A DNA stretch of 64,000 nucleotides from JBEGHD01 sp049334165. Its GTDB lineage: Bacteria; Bacteroidota; Bacteroidia; Flavobacteriales_D; Sanyastnellaceae. The notes under the pieces were generated by a model. The model was not told where the DNA came from, did no database searches, and saw nothing but the letters and a program-made list of their open reading frames with translations. Of the stretch, positions 16,206 to 25,113 are shown piece by piece. The position numbers were made by a program, and so were the translations under genes. The stretch lies in assembly GCA_049334165.1 (NCBI GenBank), contig JBEGHD010000009.1; one strand, 5' to 3'. Position 1 is the stretch's first letter. Each line of letters opens with the position of its first letter.

Positions 16206-16727
16206 ATGAGATTATTTACAGGAATCACAGTGCCGGACGAAGTAATTAAATCGGCCAAAAAATTCGAAGACATCAATAAAAACGTTCAGGGTGTGCGTTG
16301 GACGCGAGAGGAAAATCTGCACATCACTACCTGTTTTTACGGACAGGTGGAGCGCCATCATCTGGGCGATTTTAGCGATCAAATGGAAAAGATTGCCGAA
16401 GACCAAAGAGCCTTTACACTTAAAGCTGAAAAGGTGGTAACTTTCCCTGATGAGCGCCCATATATGGCGTGGATAAAGTTTAAGGATAGCAAACCATTTA
16501 CAGATTTGTGCGATGCTCTCGCAGACATTTCTGGCCAACCTGAAGAGCGCGTGCAAATTCCGCATGTCACACTGGCCCGGTTCGACTCACATCTAACTGC
16601 TCGCCACTTCAAACTCGACCTCGATGTGGAAGACACTCAGATTCCGGTTCGTGAGTTTCATCTATTTGAATCTATTCTTCTCCCTAAAGGCCCTGAATAC
16701 AGGAAAATCAGAACGTTTGAGATCTAA
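16206..16727 (+). CDS. thpR: RNA 2',3'-cyclic phosphodiesterase
   Basis: 173 residues of the 2H phosphoesterase superfamily. The two catalytic H-x-T motifs are H39-I-T41 (ENLHITTCFYG) and H120-V-T122 (IPHVTLARF). The start MRLFTGITVPDEV matches the RNA ligase/cyclic phosphodiesterase ThpR family. The enzyme opens 2',3'-cyclic phosphates on RNA ends to 2'-phosphates. The length is typical. The gene is probably transcribed alone or with plsC 67 nt downstream. Confidence 0.92.
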   Translation: MRLFTGITVPDEVIKSAKKFEDINKNVQGVRWTREENLHITTCFYGQVERHHLGDFSDQMEKIAEDQRAFTLKAEKVVTFPDERPYMAWIKFKDSKPFTDLCDALADISGQPEERVQIPHVTLARFDSHLTARHFKLDLDVEDTQIPVREFHLFESILLPKGPEYRKIRTFEI

Positions 16728-16794
16728 AGGACGAGAAGCCTAAACGTTGCCAAAAAGTTAATTTCACTAGTTTCGCCACCAAATTTTCAGCGTT

Positions 16795-17517
16795 ATGTGG
16801 AAAGTGATCAACTTTTTTCAAATCTTGTTTCTCTTTCTCTGGATTTGCTTTTGCGCCATTCTTGGTGTTATTCTGCTAATTCCATTCTTCTGGAAACCAT
16901 CCATCGGATTTAAATTTGTTTCCGATATGTGGAGCGCTGTGATAATGGCAGTGGTTGGGATTCGGCTGAAGGTTTTTGGAAAAGAAAATGTCCCAAAAAC
17001 AGGCGGTAAAATATTTGTTGCTAATCACGAGTCTCATTTCGACATCCCGGTACTTTTTGCATCTATTCCTGAACCTGTTTACTTCATAGCCAAAAAGGAA
17101 TTGAAAAAGGTTCCTTTCATGGGCTGGTACATGGCACTCTTGGGAATGATTTTTATCGATAGGTCCAACAGGGAGAAGGCGATGAAGAGTATGAAAAAGG
17201 CCGGTAAATTGATTAAGGACGGTCGCAGTGTGATTTCTTTTCCAGAAGGCACCAGAAGTAAAGATGGAGTGATAAAAATGTTTAAACGCGGTTCTTTTAT
17301 CATCGCCAAGGAATCAAACGTGCCAATTGTTCCGATTGCTGTTTCGGGCACCTGGGAGGTACTCGCTCCAGGGAAATCTAAGATTCGACCTGGAAAAGTC
17401 AAAGTCAAAATTGGTCATCCAATTTTACCACAAGACCATCCGGAGATGTCACCTGAGCAACTGGCTGCGCATGTGAGACAGACCGTTATTAAATTAGAAG
17501 AGAGTATTCAGAAATAG
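16795..17517 (+). CDS. plsC: 1-acyl-sn-glycerol-3-phosphate acyltransferase
   Basis: 240 residues. An N-terminal membrane helix (about 7-33) is followed by the acyltransferase core, with NHESHFD at 77-83 (the catalytic NHx4D motif), IDRSNREKA (121-129) and FPEGTRS at 149-155. It makes phosphatidate from lysophosphatidate at the inner membrane. The downstream IVPIAVSGTW is the fourth family motif. It is a single plsC-type protein without fused domains. Confidence 0.93.
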   Translation: MWKVINFFQILFLFLWICFCAILGVILLIPFFWKPSIGFKFVSDMWSAVIMAVVGIRLKVFGKENVPKTGGKIFVANHESHFDIPVLFASIPEPVYFIAKKELKKVPFMGWYMALLGMIFIDRSNREKAMKSMKKAGKLIKDGRSVISFPEGTRSKDGVIKMFKRGSFIIAKESNVPIVPIAVSGTWEVLAPGKSKIRPGKVKVKIGHPILPQDHPEMSPEQLAAHVRQTVIKLEESIQK

Positions 17518-17564
17518 GTCTCAAATCGTCTTTACCTTGCCGTTCGCCAACAGGCTAGATTATT

Positions 17565-17572
17565 TACTTTTG
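17565..17572 (+). promoter_or_regulatory. -7 element of the CCA-adding enzyme gene
   Basis: TACTTTTG followed by CAC. A weak -33 (TTC at 17543-17545) lies 19 nt upstream. Because it falls inside the longest possible reading frame, it argues that translation begins downstream at GTG 17588. Confidence 0.6.
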
Positions 17573-17587
17573 CACAAAATTTTTGCT

Positions 17588-19000
17588 GTGAATCTCGAGA
17601 AAGAACTGCGTTACCGCATTTTCCATACTGTTAAGAAACAAACCGCCAACACCGGAATAAAAGCTTTTGCGATTGGTGGCTTTGTGCGCGACATTCTGCT
17701 CAATCGCCCCAGCAAAGATATCGACATTGTTTCCGAAGGTAGCGGCATTGAGCTGGCAAAGGCCTGTGCTGATGAGATGGGCATAAAAAAAGTGACCGTT
17801 TATAAAAACTTCGGAACTGCAATGTTCAGGTTCAAGGATCAGGAAATTGAATTTGTTGGCGCCAGAAAAGAGTCTTATCGCAGCGACTCCCGGAAACCGA
17901 TAGTTGAAGACGGCACTCTAGAAGACGATCAAAAACGCAGAGATTTCACCATTAACGCTTTGGCCATTAGCCTCAATCCGAACGACTTTGGGGAGTTGGT
18001 TGATCCTTTTGGTGGCGTTGGCGACCTGAAGAAAAAAATCATTCGCACCCCACTCGACCCGGATATCACTTTTAGCGATGACCCATTGCGGATGATGCGC
18101 GCCATCCGTTTTTCTACTCAGCTAAAGTTCGAAGTTGATGAAGAGTCACTCGAAGCGATAAAGAGAAATGCCGATCGCATTAAAATTGTTTCGATGGAGC
18201 GGATTTCAACGGAACTCAATAAAATCATTCTGGCCGAAAAGCCCAGCATTGGCTTCAAGCTACTCTACGACACGGGCTTACTCAAACAGTTCTTTCCAGA
18301 GATGGTAGCGCTTCAGGGGGTTGAGCGAAGAAACGGGATAGGCCACAAGGACAACTTTTATCACACGTTGCAGGTTCTTGACAATGTAGCAGAACAATCT
18401 GACAACCTCTGGTTGCGATGGGCAGCTATTTTGCACGATATCGCAAAGCCAGCAACAAAGCGTTTTTCCAACGATTCGGGTTGGACCTTTCACGGCCACG
18501 AGGATAAAGGAGCTCGAATGGTACCGGGAATTTTCAGGAGACTGAAGCTCCCGTTAGATTCGAAGATGCGCTATGTGAAAAAACTCGTTTTGCTCCACCT
18601 CCGCCCCATTCCTCTCACTCGTGAAGAAATTAGTGATTCTGCTATCCGAAGGCTTTTGTTCGAAGCTGGTGACGACATAGATGATCTCATGACCTTGTGC
18701 AAGGCAGACATTACTTCGAAGAATGAAGAAAAAGTGAGACGCTACCTCAAAAATTATGAGAAGGTAAAAGAGAAAATAGTAGAGGTTGAAGAAAAGGATC
18801 ATATCCGCAATTTTCAGCCACCAATAAGTGGCCAGGAAATCATGGAAACCTTCGATATACCTCCATCGGCTGAAGTTGGGATTATAAAAAACAGCATCAA
18901 AGACGCTATCATTGAAGGTGAGATACACAACGACTACCAAGAAGCACACAAATTCATGATGGAAAAAGGTAAATCGCTTGGGCTTTCTCCGGTAAAATGA
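17588..19000 (+). CDS. cca: CCA tRNA nucleotidyltransferase with HD domain
   Basis: 470 residues from GTG 17588. An upstream TTG (17537) was rejected because it would place the start before a clear -7 box. The class II nucleotidyltransferase head shows AIGGFVRDILLNRPSKDIDIV, whose DxD binds metal, and the GTLEDDQKRRDFTINALA and DPFGGVGDLKKKIIRTP motifs. The HD domain follows (LRWAAILHDIAKPATK and FHGHEDKGA). It adds or repairs the 3' CCA of tRNA; the HD domain may carry phosphohydrolase activity. The length is usual for Bacteroidota. Confidence 0.93.
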   Translation: MNLEKELRYRIFHTVKKQTANTGIKAFAIGGFVRDILLNRPSKDIDIVSEGSGIELAKACADEMGIKKVTVYKNFGTAMFRFKDQEIEFVGARKESYRSDSRKPIVEDGTLEDDQKRRDFTINALAISLNPNDFGELVDPFGGVGDLKKKIIRTPLDPDITFSDDPLRMMRAIRFSTQLKFEVDEESLEAIKRNADRIKIVSMERISTELNKIILAEKPSIGFKLLYDTGLLKQFFPEMVALQGVERRNGIGHKDNFYHTLQVLDNVAEQSDNLWLRWAAILHDIAKPATKRFSNDSGWTFHGHEDKGARMVPGIFRRLKLPLDSKMRYVKKLVLLHLRPIPLTREEISDSAIRRLLFEAGDDIDDLMTLCKADITSKNEEKVRRYLKNYEKVKEKIVEVEEKDHIRNFQPPISGQEIMETFDIPPSAEVGIIKNSIKDAIIEGEIHNDYQEAHKFMMEKGKSLGLSPVK

Positions 19001-19028
19001 ATATTATCGCTTTCATTTTGAAAAGCTT

Positions 19029-19535
19029 ATGGAATTCGAAAATTTAGCGCAAAGCACAGCTCAACTCCCAGACGTTCAGGAAGTGGAATTTCACGCCCAC
19101 CCCAAGCGTTATAAAAAGCTGCGAATTATTTCGATTTCGCTCTTCTTTTTTCTGCTACTAATTGGTATCGGAGTGCTGTTTTTCTTTCAGGGATTCTTGT
19201 TCACTCTTCCCTTTTTCTCAGGATGGATTTTGATTTACGCTTTTTCACTTTTTGCAGAGCACAAGAGTTTTAAGATCCGGGGGTACGCACTTCGCCAGCG
19301 AGATATTTCTTATCGCAAAGGTTGGATTTGGTACAACCTCACTACTGTTCCTTTTAACAGGATTCAGCACTGCGAGATCTCACAAGGTCCACTCGGCCGA
19401 ATTTTTAACCTGAGCCAATTAAAAGTTTACACGGCTGGAGGCTCGTCCTCAGATCTTTTCATCGGAGGACTTGACCCTGAAGAAGCAAAGAAATTGCGGG
19501 AGTTCATCATCAACAAAGCCGGGCTCGATGAGTGA
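19029..19535 (+). CDS. Membrane protein with bacterial PH domain, YdbS-like
   Basis: 168 residues. Two adjacent hydrophobic helices (about 35-80) are followed by a bPH_2 domain: YALRQRDISYRKGWIWYNLTTVPFNRIQHCEI, then GRIFNLSQLKVYTAGG. YdbS and YdbT are paired membrane proteins in many bacteria, linked in some species to export or antimicrobial resistance; the mechanism is unclear. The stop codon overlaps the next gene by 8 nt (ATG 19528), so the two are translated together. Confidence 0.82.
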   Translation: MEFENLAQSTAQLPDVQEVEFHAHPKRYKKLRIISISLFFFLLLIGIGVLFFFQGFLFTLPFFSGWILIYAFSLFAEHKSFKIRGYALRQRDISYRKGWIWYNLTTVPFNRIQHCEISQGPLGRIFNLSQLKVYTAGGSSSDLFIGGLDPEEAKKLREFIINKAGLDE

Positions 19536-21042
19536 AGCTAGATTTTCAGAGCCAACCAGACAGCATTTTCTTGGCGTGGTCATCTATTTTTTGCGAGCGG
19601 CCCGCAGAGGGTTGAGTATCCTGATCAGTTTTGTGGTAATCTCCACTTTCAACACCAAGTTCATCATTCCGCTCATCATCTTATTCATAGTCGGTGGAAT
19701 TTTGATGATTGTCTTCTCAATTCTTCAGTATCAGAAATTCACTTTTAAGGTTGATGAAAAATACCTGATTATTCACAAGGGAGTTCTGGTGAAGGATAAA
19801 ACCAAAATTCCTCTGGAACGAATACAGTCGGTTCATATTGAGGAGCCACTACTCCAGCGGCTTTTGGGACTGGCTTCAGTGCAGGTCGATACTGCTGGTT
19901 CGCAAGGGAAAGAACTCGAGGTGCCCGCCCTGGAAACCGAGGACGCTGTGGCGCTTCAAAAAGTGCTTCGAGCTAAGAAAGAAGAAAAGTCTGAGGAGCT
20001 AGATAATCAGGACGAGGCTCGATTTGAAGCAGTAGATGAAAGCGGCTCAAAGCCGGTTGAGGAATCGCGAACACTGATTCATCTGAACATCCCGAGCTTG
20101 TTGAAAGTCGGGGTGACTGACAATCACCTCAAAAATGGATTTGTGGCGCTCGCCATCGTTTTTGGTTATGCCATGCAGCTCGAAGAATATTTTCAGGGCT
20201 ATGTGAGCGGACTCATCGAAGAAAATTTTGACGAGATCAGACGTATGGCCTATGGCCTTTTGGTGGTGAGCATTATAGCATTTTTGATTGTCTCCATTCT
20301 GATTTCACTGGTCAAGGCCATTGTCAAGCATTACGATTTCACGGCCAGGCTAGAGTCGGATCAGTTTTATGTAAAGACCGGTTTGTTGAAACGAGAGGAG
20401 TACCGCATACCTTTGAATAAGATTCAGTTTATGGAGTGGCGAACAAATCCACTTCGCAAGCTAGCCAGGATGGAAACGGCCCACATTTATCAGAGTCAGT
20501 CGCAGGAAGCTCAGAGAAAACAATCCGTGCAGATTCCAGGCTGCTATCAGCGTCAGACCGATGAAATCATGAAGGAAGTTTTTGAGCTTGAAGAAGGGCG
20601 AAACAAAACGACCATAACCCCTCACCGCAGAGTCTACGGTCTTGTCCTAGGTACATTCATTTCTCTGCCATTTGTAATAGGAGCAATTGTGACGTACTTC
20701 ATAACCGATATGGCCTTTTTCCTCGAACTCACTGGACTGATAGCCTTCATTGTGTTCTTCGTTTGGAAATACGTAAACAGCGTGGAGCTCACGGTAGATG
20801 GTGAATTGATCACCATTAAGAAGGGCTGGGTTTTCCCAAAACGCATTGTCATCCCTGCTTACAAGGTTCAGTCTGTGAGCGTAAGTCAAAATATTTTTCA
20901 AAAGAACAGAAACCTCTCCCACTTCATTATCTACACGGCTGCAGGTGATCGGAAGTTTCCATTTACATCTTTCCACAAATCAGCCCAACTTCACAATTGG
21001 CTTCTCTACAAGGCGGAGAGCTCTACAAGAAGTTGGATGTGA
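19528..21042 (+). CDS. Membrane protein with repeated PH domains, YdbT-like
   Basis: 504 residues from ATG 19528, which overlaps the stop of the YdbS-like gene. Three helix-pair plus PH-domain units are visible. The first PH domain is near residues 75-135 (KYLIIHKGVLVKDKTKIPLERIQSV), the second near 285-350 (SDQFYVKTGLLKREEYRIPL) and the third near 425-490 (DGELITIKKGWVFPKRIVIP). An acidic linker (about 150-180) lies between the first and second. It probably works as a complex with the 168-residue partner in the inner membrane. Confidence 0.85.
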   Translation: MSEARFSEPTRQHFLGVVIYFLRAARRGLSILISFVVISTFNTKFIIPLIILFIVGGILMIVFSILQYQKFTFKVDEKYLIIHKGVLVKDKTKIPLERIQSVHIEEPLLQRLLGLASVQVDTAGSQGKELEVPALETEDAVALQKVLRAKKEEKSEELDNQDEARFEAVDESGSKPVEESRTLIHLNIPSLLKVGVTDNHLKNGFVALAIVFGYAMQLEEYFQGYVSGLIEENFDEIRRMAYGLLVVSIIAFLIVSILISLVKAIVKHYDFTARLESDQFYVKTGLLKREEYRIPLNKIQFMEWRTNPLRKLARMETAHIYQSQSQEAQRKQSVQIPGCYQRQTDEIMKEVFELEEGRNKTTITPHRRVYGLVLGTFISLPFVIGAIVTYFITDMAFFLELTGLIAFIVFFVWKYVNSVELTVDGELITIKKGWVFPKRIVIPAYKVQSVSVSQNIFQKNRNLSHFIIYTAAGDRKFPFTSFHKSAQLHNWLLYKAESSTRSWM

Positions 21043-21249
21043 TCTTCCTTTCCCAATCTGAGCTGACTCGTCTAACAGTCGAAAATACTTTCTAAATTTT
21101 GTTCAAGAGCTTGTGCGCTATTTCACTGCTCTTTACGACTCCTAAGTATTTATTCTGATTGCTTCATCTGAAACTCTTTGGCCAGTCACAAACATTTGTC
21201 AATTAGCGATGTTCTCACTTCTAGAGCCGCGACAGATTGTGATGAATTT

Positions 21250-21696
21250 ATGAGCAACAAATCAGAGGTACTTATTTTTCTTGCTGATGACGATCAAGAC
21301 GATTGTCTTTTGGTGGAAGATGCGCTAGAGGAATTAGACATTCCCTATCGACTGGTTTGTGTCGATAATGGAGTGAAATTAATTCAGGAACTTTCTGACG
21401 AGAACTCATCCGATCCGGATCTCGTTTTGCTCGATCTGGACATGCCAATGAAGCACGGTCTGGTTTGTCTCGATGAAATCAGAAATGACCTGGGTAAAAA
21501 GTCGCTCCCGATAGTAATCTACTCTACTCACTCTCAGCCTAAGACTGTGAAGGACGCCTATTTGAAAAAAGCTCAGTATTATCTGAGAAAGCCGAATTCC
21601 TTTTCATCTCTTGTAAACGCATTGAGAATAGTTCTGGAAACGGACTGGGCTGAAGTCACACAGCCGGACGAAGATCAATTTCTTATTTCTGCCTAG
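21250..21696 (+). CDS. Stand-alone response regulator (REC domain)
   Basis: 148 residues from ATG 21250; the longer frame from TTG 21178 adds 24 unrelated residues. A single receiver domain has the acidic cluster LADDDQDD, phospho-acceptor Asp in LLDLDMP, the switch Ser/Thr in IYSTHS and the conserved Lys in YYLRKP. There is no output domain, so it acts by protein contact. Receivers of this type (DDDxDD start, YSTxS) are often paired with histidine kinases or phytochromes; no kinase is adjacent. Confidence 0.88.
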   Translation: MSNKSEVLIFLADDDQDDCLLVEDALEELDIPYRLVCVDNGVKLIQELSDENSSDPDLVLLDLDMPMKHGLVCLDEIRNDLGKKSLPIVIYSTHSQPKTVKDAYLKKAQYYLRKPNSFSSLVNALRIVLETDWAEVTQPDEDQFLISA

Positions 21697-21704
21697 AAAT
21701 TTCT

Positions 21705-22628
21705 TTAAAAGCCGATTGGTTCAACGGTGTACCCATCTTCCCGCAACTCCAGAATAAGTCCCGTCTCACCTATCAGGTGTAAAAGGCCAACAGCGCAAAA
21801 TACAGCCTCACCCCTGTTCAGATACTTGAGAAGTCTTTGGTGCATATTTTTATTGCGCTCAATGATCAATGGCTCTTCGATCAGCTCGAAGTCCTTGTTG
21901 TCTTCATTCACAAATTCAAGAATTCTCTTGATATTTTGATTGGCATAGGCCTGATACATTTCGCTTGCATCGTCATCTCTCTCATCGTAGTTGTCGATGT
22001 AATACTTCAGCGACTCAGCTTGCTTTTGTAATGGAATTTGATCGATAGCTCCGAGTTGTTCATCAATAGTTTCCAGGCCGATCAACTCCAGTCCCAGGCT
22101 GTCGGCTATGTTGCTCAAGAGATTATCCAAAACTGGCTTTTCCCCGGCATTTGCCATTTCCACAGCCATGGCACTATCTCCCATCATTTGCAGTTGTTGG
22201 AGCGTAGCTAGCGTGTAAAATGGTTTCATCCTGGGAACCATCATCGCCCCAATGCCCAGGTTTTGGGCGAAAAAATCGTTCATCTTCTCGAACTCTTCCT
22301 CTGTGAAAAAATCTCTCAGAGATGTGTCCGGTGGCATCATCATGGCGTTGAGCATCTTGCTCTGATCCATATTTTGAACGTCTGCAAAAGAAAGCTCCGA
22401 CAGGAAAACGTCAACCGAACCAATTACACGTTCGAGGCTATCGCTTACCAAAGAATGGATGAGACTATCTGAAACGTGCATCGTTCCAAATAAATAAGAT
22501 GGTTGTTGGAGCTTTTTACCTTCTACCTTCCACAGCAAACTATTGCCCGACTGAGAAAAACTCAGACTGGCAGTAAAAAAGAGGACTCCGAAAAAAAGAG
22601 CTTTAAGAGCTGTGGAAAATAATTTCAT
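21705..22628 (-). CDS. TraB/GumN-family protein
   Basis: 307 residues with a signal peptide (about 1-25, ending SLSFS). The family pattern is present: LLWKVEGKKLQQPSYLFGTMHVSD, with the conserved G-T-x-H, later GLETIDEQLGAI, and the terminal AVFCAVGLLHLIGETGLI. TraB/GumN (Tiki-like) proteins have a metalloprotease-type fold (EreA/ChaN relatives). Periplasmic members are proposed proteases, but no function is established here. Seven nt separate it from the downstream cyclophilin gene's end, so they may share a transcript. Confidence 0.87.
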   Translation of the reverse strand: MKLFSTALKALFFGVLFFTASLSFSQSGNSLLWKVEGKKLQQPSYLFGTMHVSDSLIHSLVSDSLERVIGSVDVFLSELSFADVQNMDQSKMLNAMMMPPDTSLRDFFTEEEFEKMNDFFAQNLGIGAMMVPRMKPFYTLATLQQLQMMGDSAMAVEMANAGEKPVLDNLLSNIADSLGLELIGLETIDEQLGAIDQIPLQKQAESLKYYIDNYDERDDDASEMYQAYANQNIKRILEFVNEDNKDFELIEEPLIIERNKNMHQRLLKYLNRGEAVFCAVGLLHLIGETGLILELREDGYTVEPIGF

Positions 22629-22634
22629 AAAAAA

Positions 22635-23072
22635 TTACTGTTCAGTGATTTCAATCTTTTCAATCACATCACCAGGATTGATCTGGTCGATTACATCGAG
22701 GCCTTCTACAACTTTACCAAAGCAAGTGTGGTTGCCATCGAGGTGAGCCGTGTTTTCCCGGTTGTGACAGATGAAAAACTGCGAGCCACCCGTGTTAGGT
22801 CCAGCGTGTGCCATGCTTAAAACACCTTTTTCGTGGTGCTGCTTATCGTTGTCGAGTTCGCAATCAATTGTGTATCCAGGACCTCCAGTGCCATCACCTT
22901 TTGGGCAACCGCCCTGAATTACAAAATCTGGAATTACGCGGTGAAATGTGAGGCCATCGTAGAACCCATCTTTTGAGAGCTTAACGAAATTCTCTACGGT
23001 TTTTGGTGTCGCTTTCTCGTATAGCTCCACGTTCATAATTCCTTTTTCCGTTTTAATTGTGGCTTTCTTCAT
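22635..23072 (-). CDS. Cyclophilin-type peptidyl-prolyl cis-trans isomerase
   Basis: 145 residues with no signal peptide, so it is cytoplasmic. The active-site segment FHRVIPDFVIQGGCPKGDGTG is complete, with the catalytic Arg, and SMAHAGPNTGGSQFFI and HLDGNHTCFGKVVEGLDV follow. It catalyses proline isomerisation in folding proteins. A -7 candidate on this strand (TAATTTTG, plus-strand 23147-23154) precedes it. It is likely co-transcribed with the TraB-like gene 7 nt downstream. Confidence 0.95.
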   Translation of the reverse strand: MKKATIKTEKGIMNVELYEKATPKTVENFVKLSKDGFYDGLTFHRVIPDFVIQGGCPKGDGTGGPGYTIDCELDNDKQHHEKGVLSMAHAGPNTGGSQFFICHNRENTAHLDGNHTCFGKVVEGLDVIDQINPGDVIEKIEITEQ

Positions 23073-23223
23073 TTCTTTAATTTTATTCTGTTCGCGCTTC
23101 TTTAATTCGAATATTTCGAAAAACTCTGGATTTTCATTTGGGTCTACAAAATTACAGATTTGTTCCTTTTTAGACAGCTTTGATCCACCAAGTGTTCAAC
23201 ATTGATAAAAAACCAATTTAACC

Positions 23224-23231
23224 TACTTTTG
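23224..23231 (+). promoter_or_regulatory. -7 element directly abutting the start of the sulfatase gene
   Basis: TACTTTTG at 23224-23231 ends only 4 nt before the GTG at 23236, so transcription would begin at about the start codon. This implies a leaderless mRNA or a later true start. Confidence 0.5.
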
Positions 23232-23235
23232 CGCG

Positions 23236-25113
23236 GTGATTCAAACTCTGTCGCATATTCGAGTTTTACTTCTTCGATTGGGAATTGTGATCCTCGCATT
23301 TACCCTGTGCAGATTGGTTTTCTGGGTTTTTAATGCATCTCATTTTCACGATGTCGATTTTTGGGTGTTCATCGGTGGACTTCACTTTGACGTTACTACT
23401 GTGTTTCTCCTCAACGGTCCTATCATTGTATTTCATCTCATTCCTTTCCCTTTTCGCACAAGGAATGGCTACCGCCTATTTTTAAAAACTCTATTCTTTG
23501 CGACCAACATTCCGCTACTGATCCTCAACCTGATAGATGTCGAGTATTTTAAGTTTACTTTCAAGAGAAGCACTGCCGACCTGCTCCACCTCATGACGCT
23601 CGGTGATGACATGGGTAACTTGCTCCCACAGTTTTTACTTGACTACTGGTACCTGCCGCTGATACTGGTATTACTAATCTGGGGGATGAACTTCCTCTAT
23701 AAAAAGACTCAAAGAAAAATTGAAAGAGTCGCTCACGGCTGGCGTTATTATACGATTCACTCATTACTGTTTTTTCTCGGAATTGGACTTTGGGTTCTGG
23801 CCGGGCGTGGTGGCATCCAGCTAAAGCCGTTGAGTATCATCAGCGCTAGCGAATACGCAAAAACCGACAACATTCCGCTGGTTCTTAACACGCCATTTAC
23901 CATCGCCAAGACTCTCGGAAAGTCGAAGCTAGAGGACGTTGAGTATTTCACCGAAGCTCAGGCTCGTCTGTTTTTCGATCCAGTAAAGTCCGTTGGAGCC
24001 GACAGCACCGGGGCCAAACCGAACGTGGTGGTTCTCATTTTGGAGAGCTTCTCGGAAGAATACATCGGAGCTATAAACGGCAATCGCAAAAGCTACACCC
24101 CGTTTCTGGATTCGCTTTTAAAAGAATCAATTCTGTTTGAGTCGGGCTACGCCAACGGTCGAAAGTCGATTGAAGCAATGCCTGCCATCACCTCTTCTCT
24201 ACCCTCTCTAATGACCTCACCGTACATTCAATCAGGATACGGTGGAAATACGGTTACAGCTCTTCCGAAACTTCTTGAAGAACAGGGCTATTCTACTTCT
24301 TTCTTTCACGGTGGGAATAATGGCACAATGGGATTTGATGCTTTTTCTGATGCTGCGGGGTTCGACAGGTACGTAGGTCGAAATGAGTATCCCTACTCAG
24401 GACACTACGATGGCAACTGGGGAATTTTTGACGAACAGTTTCTCGATTTTTTTGCCAATGAATTGGACCAGGAGCCGCAGCCGTTTATGAGTGCGGTTTT
24501 TACTTTGAGTAGTCACCACCCTTTTACAATTCCCGACAAATACGAAGAAAAGTTTTCAAATGGCGACAGGCCGATCCACAACAGCATTCGCTACACAGAC
24601 TTTGCACTGGAACAATTTTTTAGAAAAGCGCAAAAAATGGATTGGTTTCAAAACACCTGGTTTGTAGTCACTGCCGATCACACCACTATCACTGAAGATC
24701 CATACTATCATACTCGAATTGGTGGCTATCGCGTACCCATTGCTTTTTATCACCCCAATATCGAAGGTGAAGTTCTCCCTGGAGTTGCTCAGCACACCGA
24801 TATTTTGCCTTCGATTCTGCACCTCACAGGCTACGAAAAGGAATTCTTGTCCTTCGGCTACAATCTTTTTGAAGATGACAAGCGATATGCCTTCGGGTTT
24901 CTCAACAACACATACCACATCGTCAACGAGCGGTTTTTGCTTGAGTTTGATGGTGAAAAAACCATCGCTATCTACGACATCACCTTAGACCCAATGCTGA
25001 AAAACAATCTCGTGGAAAATGATGTGGAGCTCCTCGAAATGGAAGCCACCCTGAAGTCGGTCATTCAGCAATTTAACAGCCGAATGAACAGCAACAAACT
25101 TACAGTTCAATGA
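23236..25113 (+). CDS. LtaS-like sulfatase/phosphoglycerol-transferase family membrane protein
   Basis: 625 residues with GTG start. About five membrane helices fill residues 8-190. The extracytoplasmic alkaline-phosphatase-fold domain runs from about 255: VVVLILESFSEEYIG (metal-ligand Glu), GRKSIEAMPAI (the Ser/Thr nucleophile position), FTLSSHHPF and TADHT (metal Asp and His). Family members move phosphoglycerol or phosphoethanolamine groups onto envelope polymers or lipids. In Gram-negative Bacteroidota the substrate is unknown. It overlaps the lipid kinase gene by 4 nt (ATGA), linking it to lipid metabolism. Confidence 0.85.
   Translation: MIQTLSHIRVLLLRLGIVILAFTLCRLVFWVFNASHFHDVDFWVFIGGLHFDVTTVFLLNGPIIVFHLIPFPFRTRNGYRLFLKTLFFATNIPLLILNLIDVEYFKFTFKRSTADLLHLMTLGDDMGNLLPQFLLDYWYLPLILVLLIWGMNFLYKKTQRKIERVAHGWRYYTIHSLLFFLGIGLWVLAGRGGIQLKPLSIISASEYAKTDNIPLVLNTPFTIAKTLGKSKLEDVEYFTEAQARLFFDPVKSVGADSTGAKPNVVVLILESFSEEYIGAINGNRKSYTPFLDSLLKESILFESGYANGRKSIEAMPAITSSLPSLMTSPYIQSGYGGNTVTALPKLLEEQGYSTSFFHGGNNGTMGFDAFSDAAGFDRYVGRNEYPYSGHYDGNWGIFDEQFLDFFANELDQEPQPFMSAVFTLSSHHPFTIPDKYEEKFSNGDRPIHNSIRYTDFALEQFFRKAQKMDWFQNTWFVVTADHTTITEDPYYHTRIGGYRVPIAFYHPNIEGEVLPGVAQHTDILPSILHLTGYEKEFLSFGYNLFEDDKRYAFGFLNNTYHIVNERFLLEFDGEKTIAIYDITLDPMLKNNLVENDVELLEMEATLKSVIQQFNSRMNSNKLTVQ

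Noticed and set aside
17537..17587. TTG start 51 nt upstream for the CCA-adding enzyme
   Set aside because: A clear -7 box (17565-17572) lies inside this extension, so it cannot be translated from that promoter.
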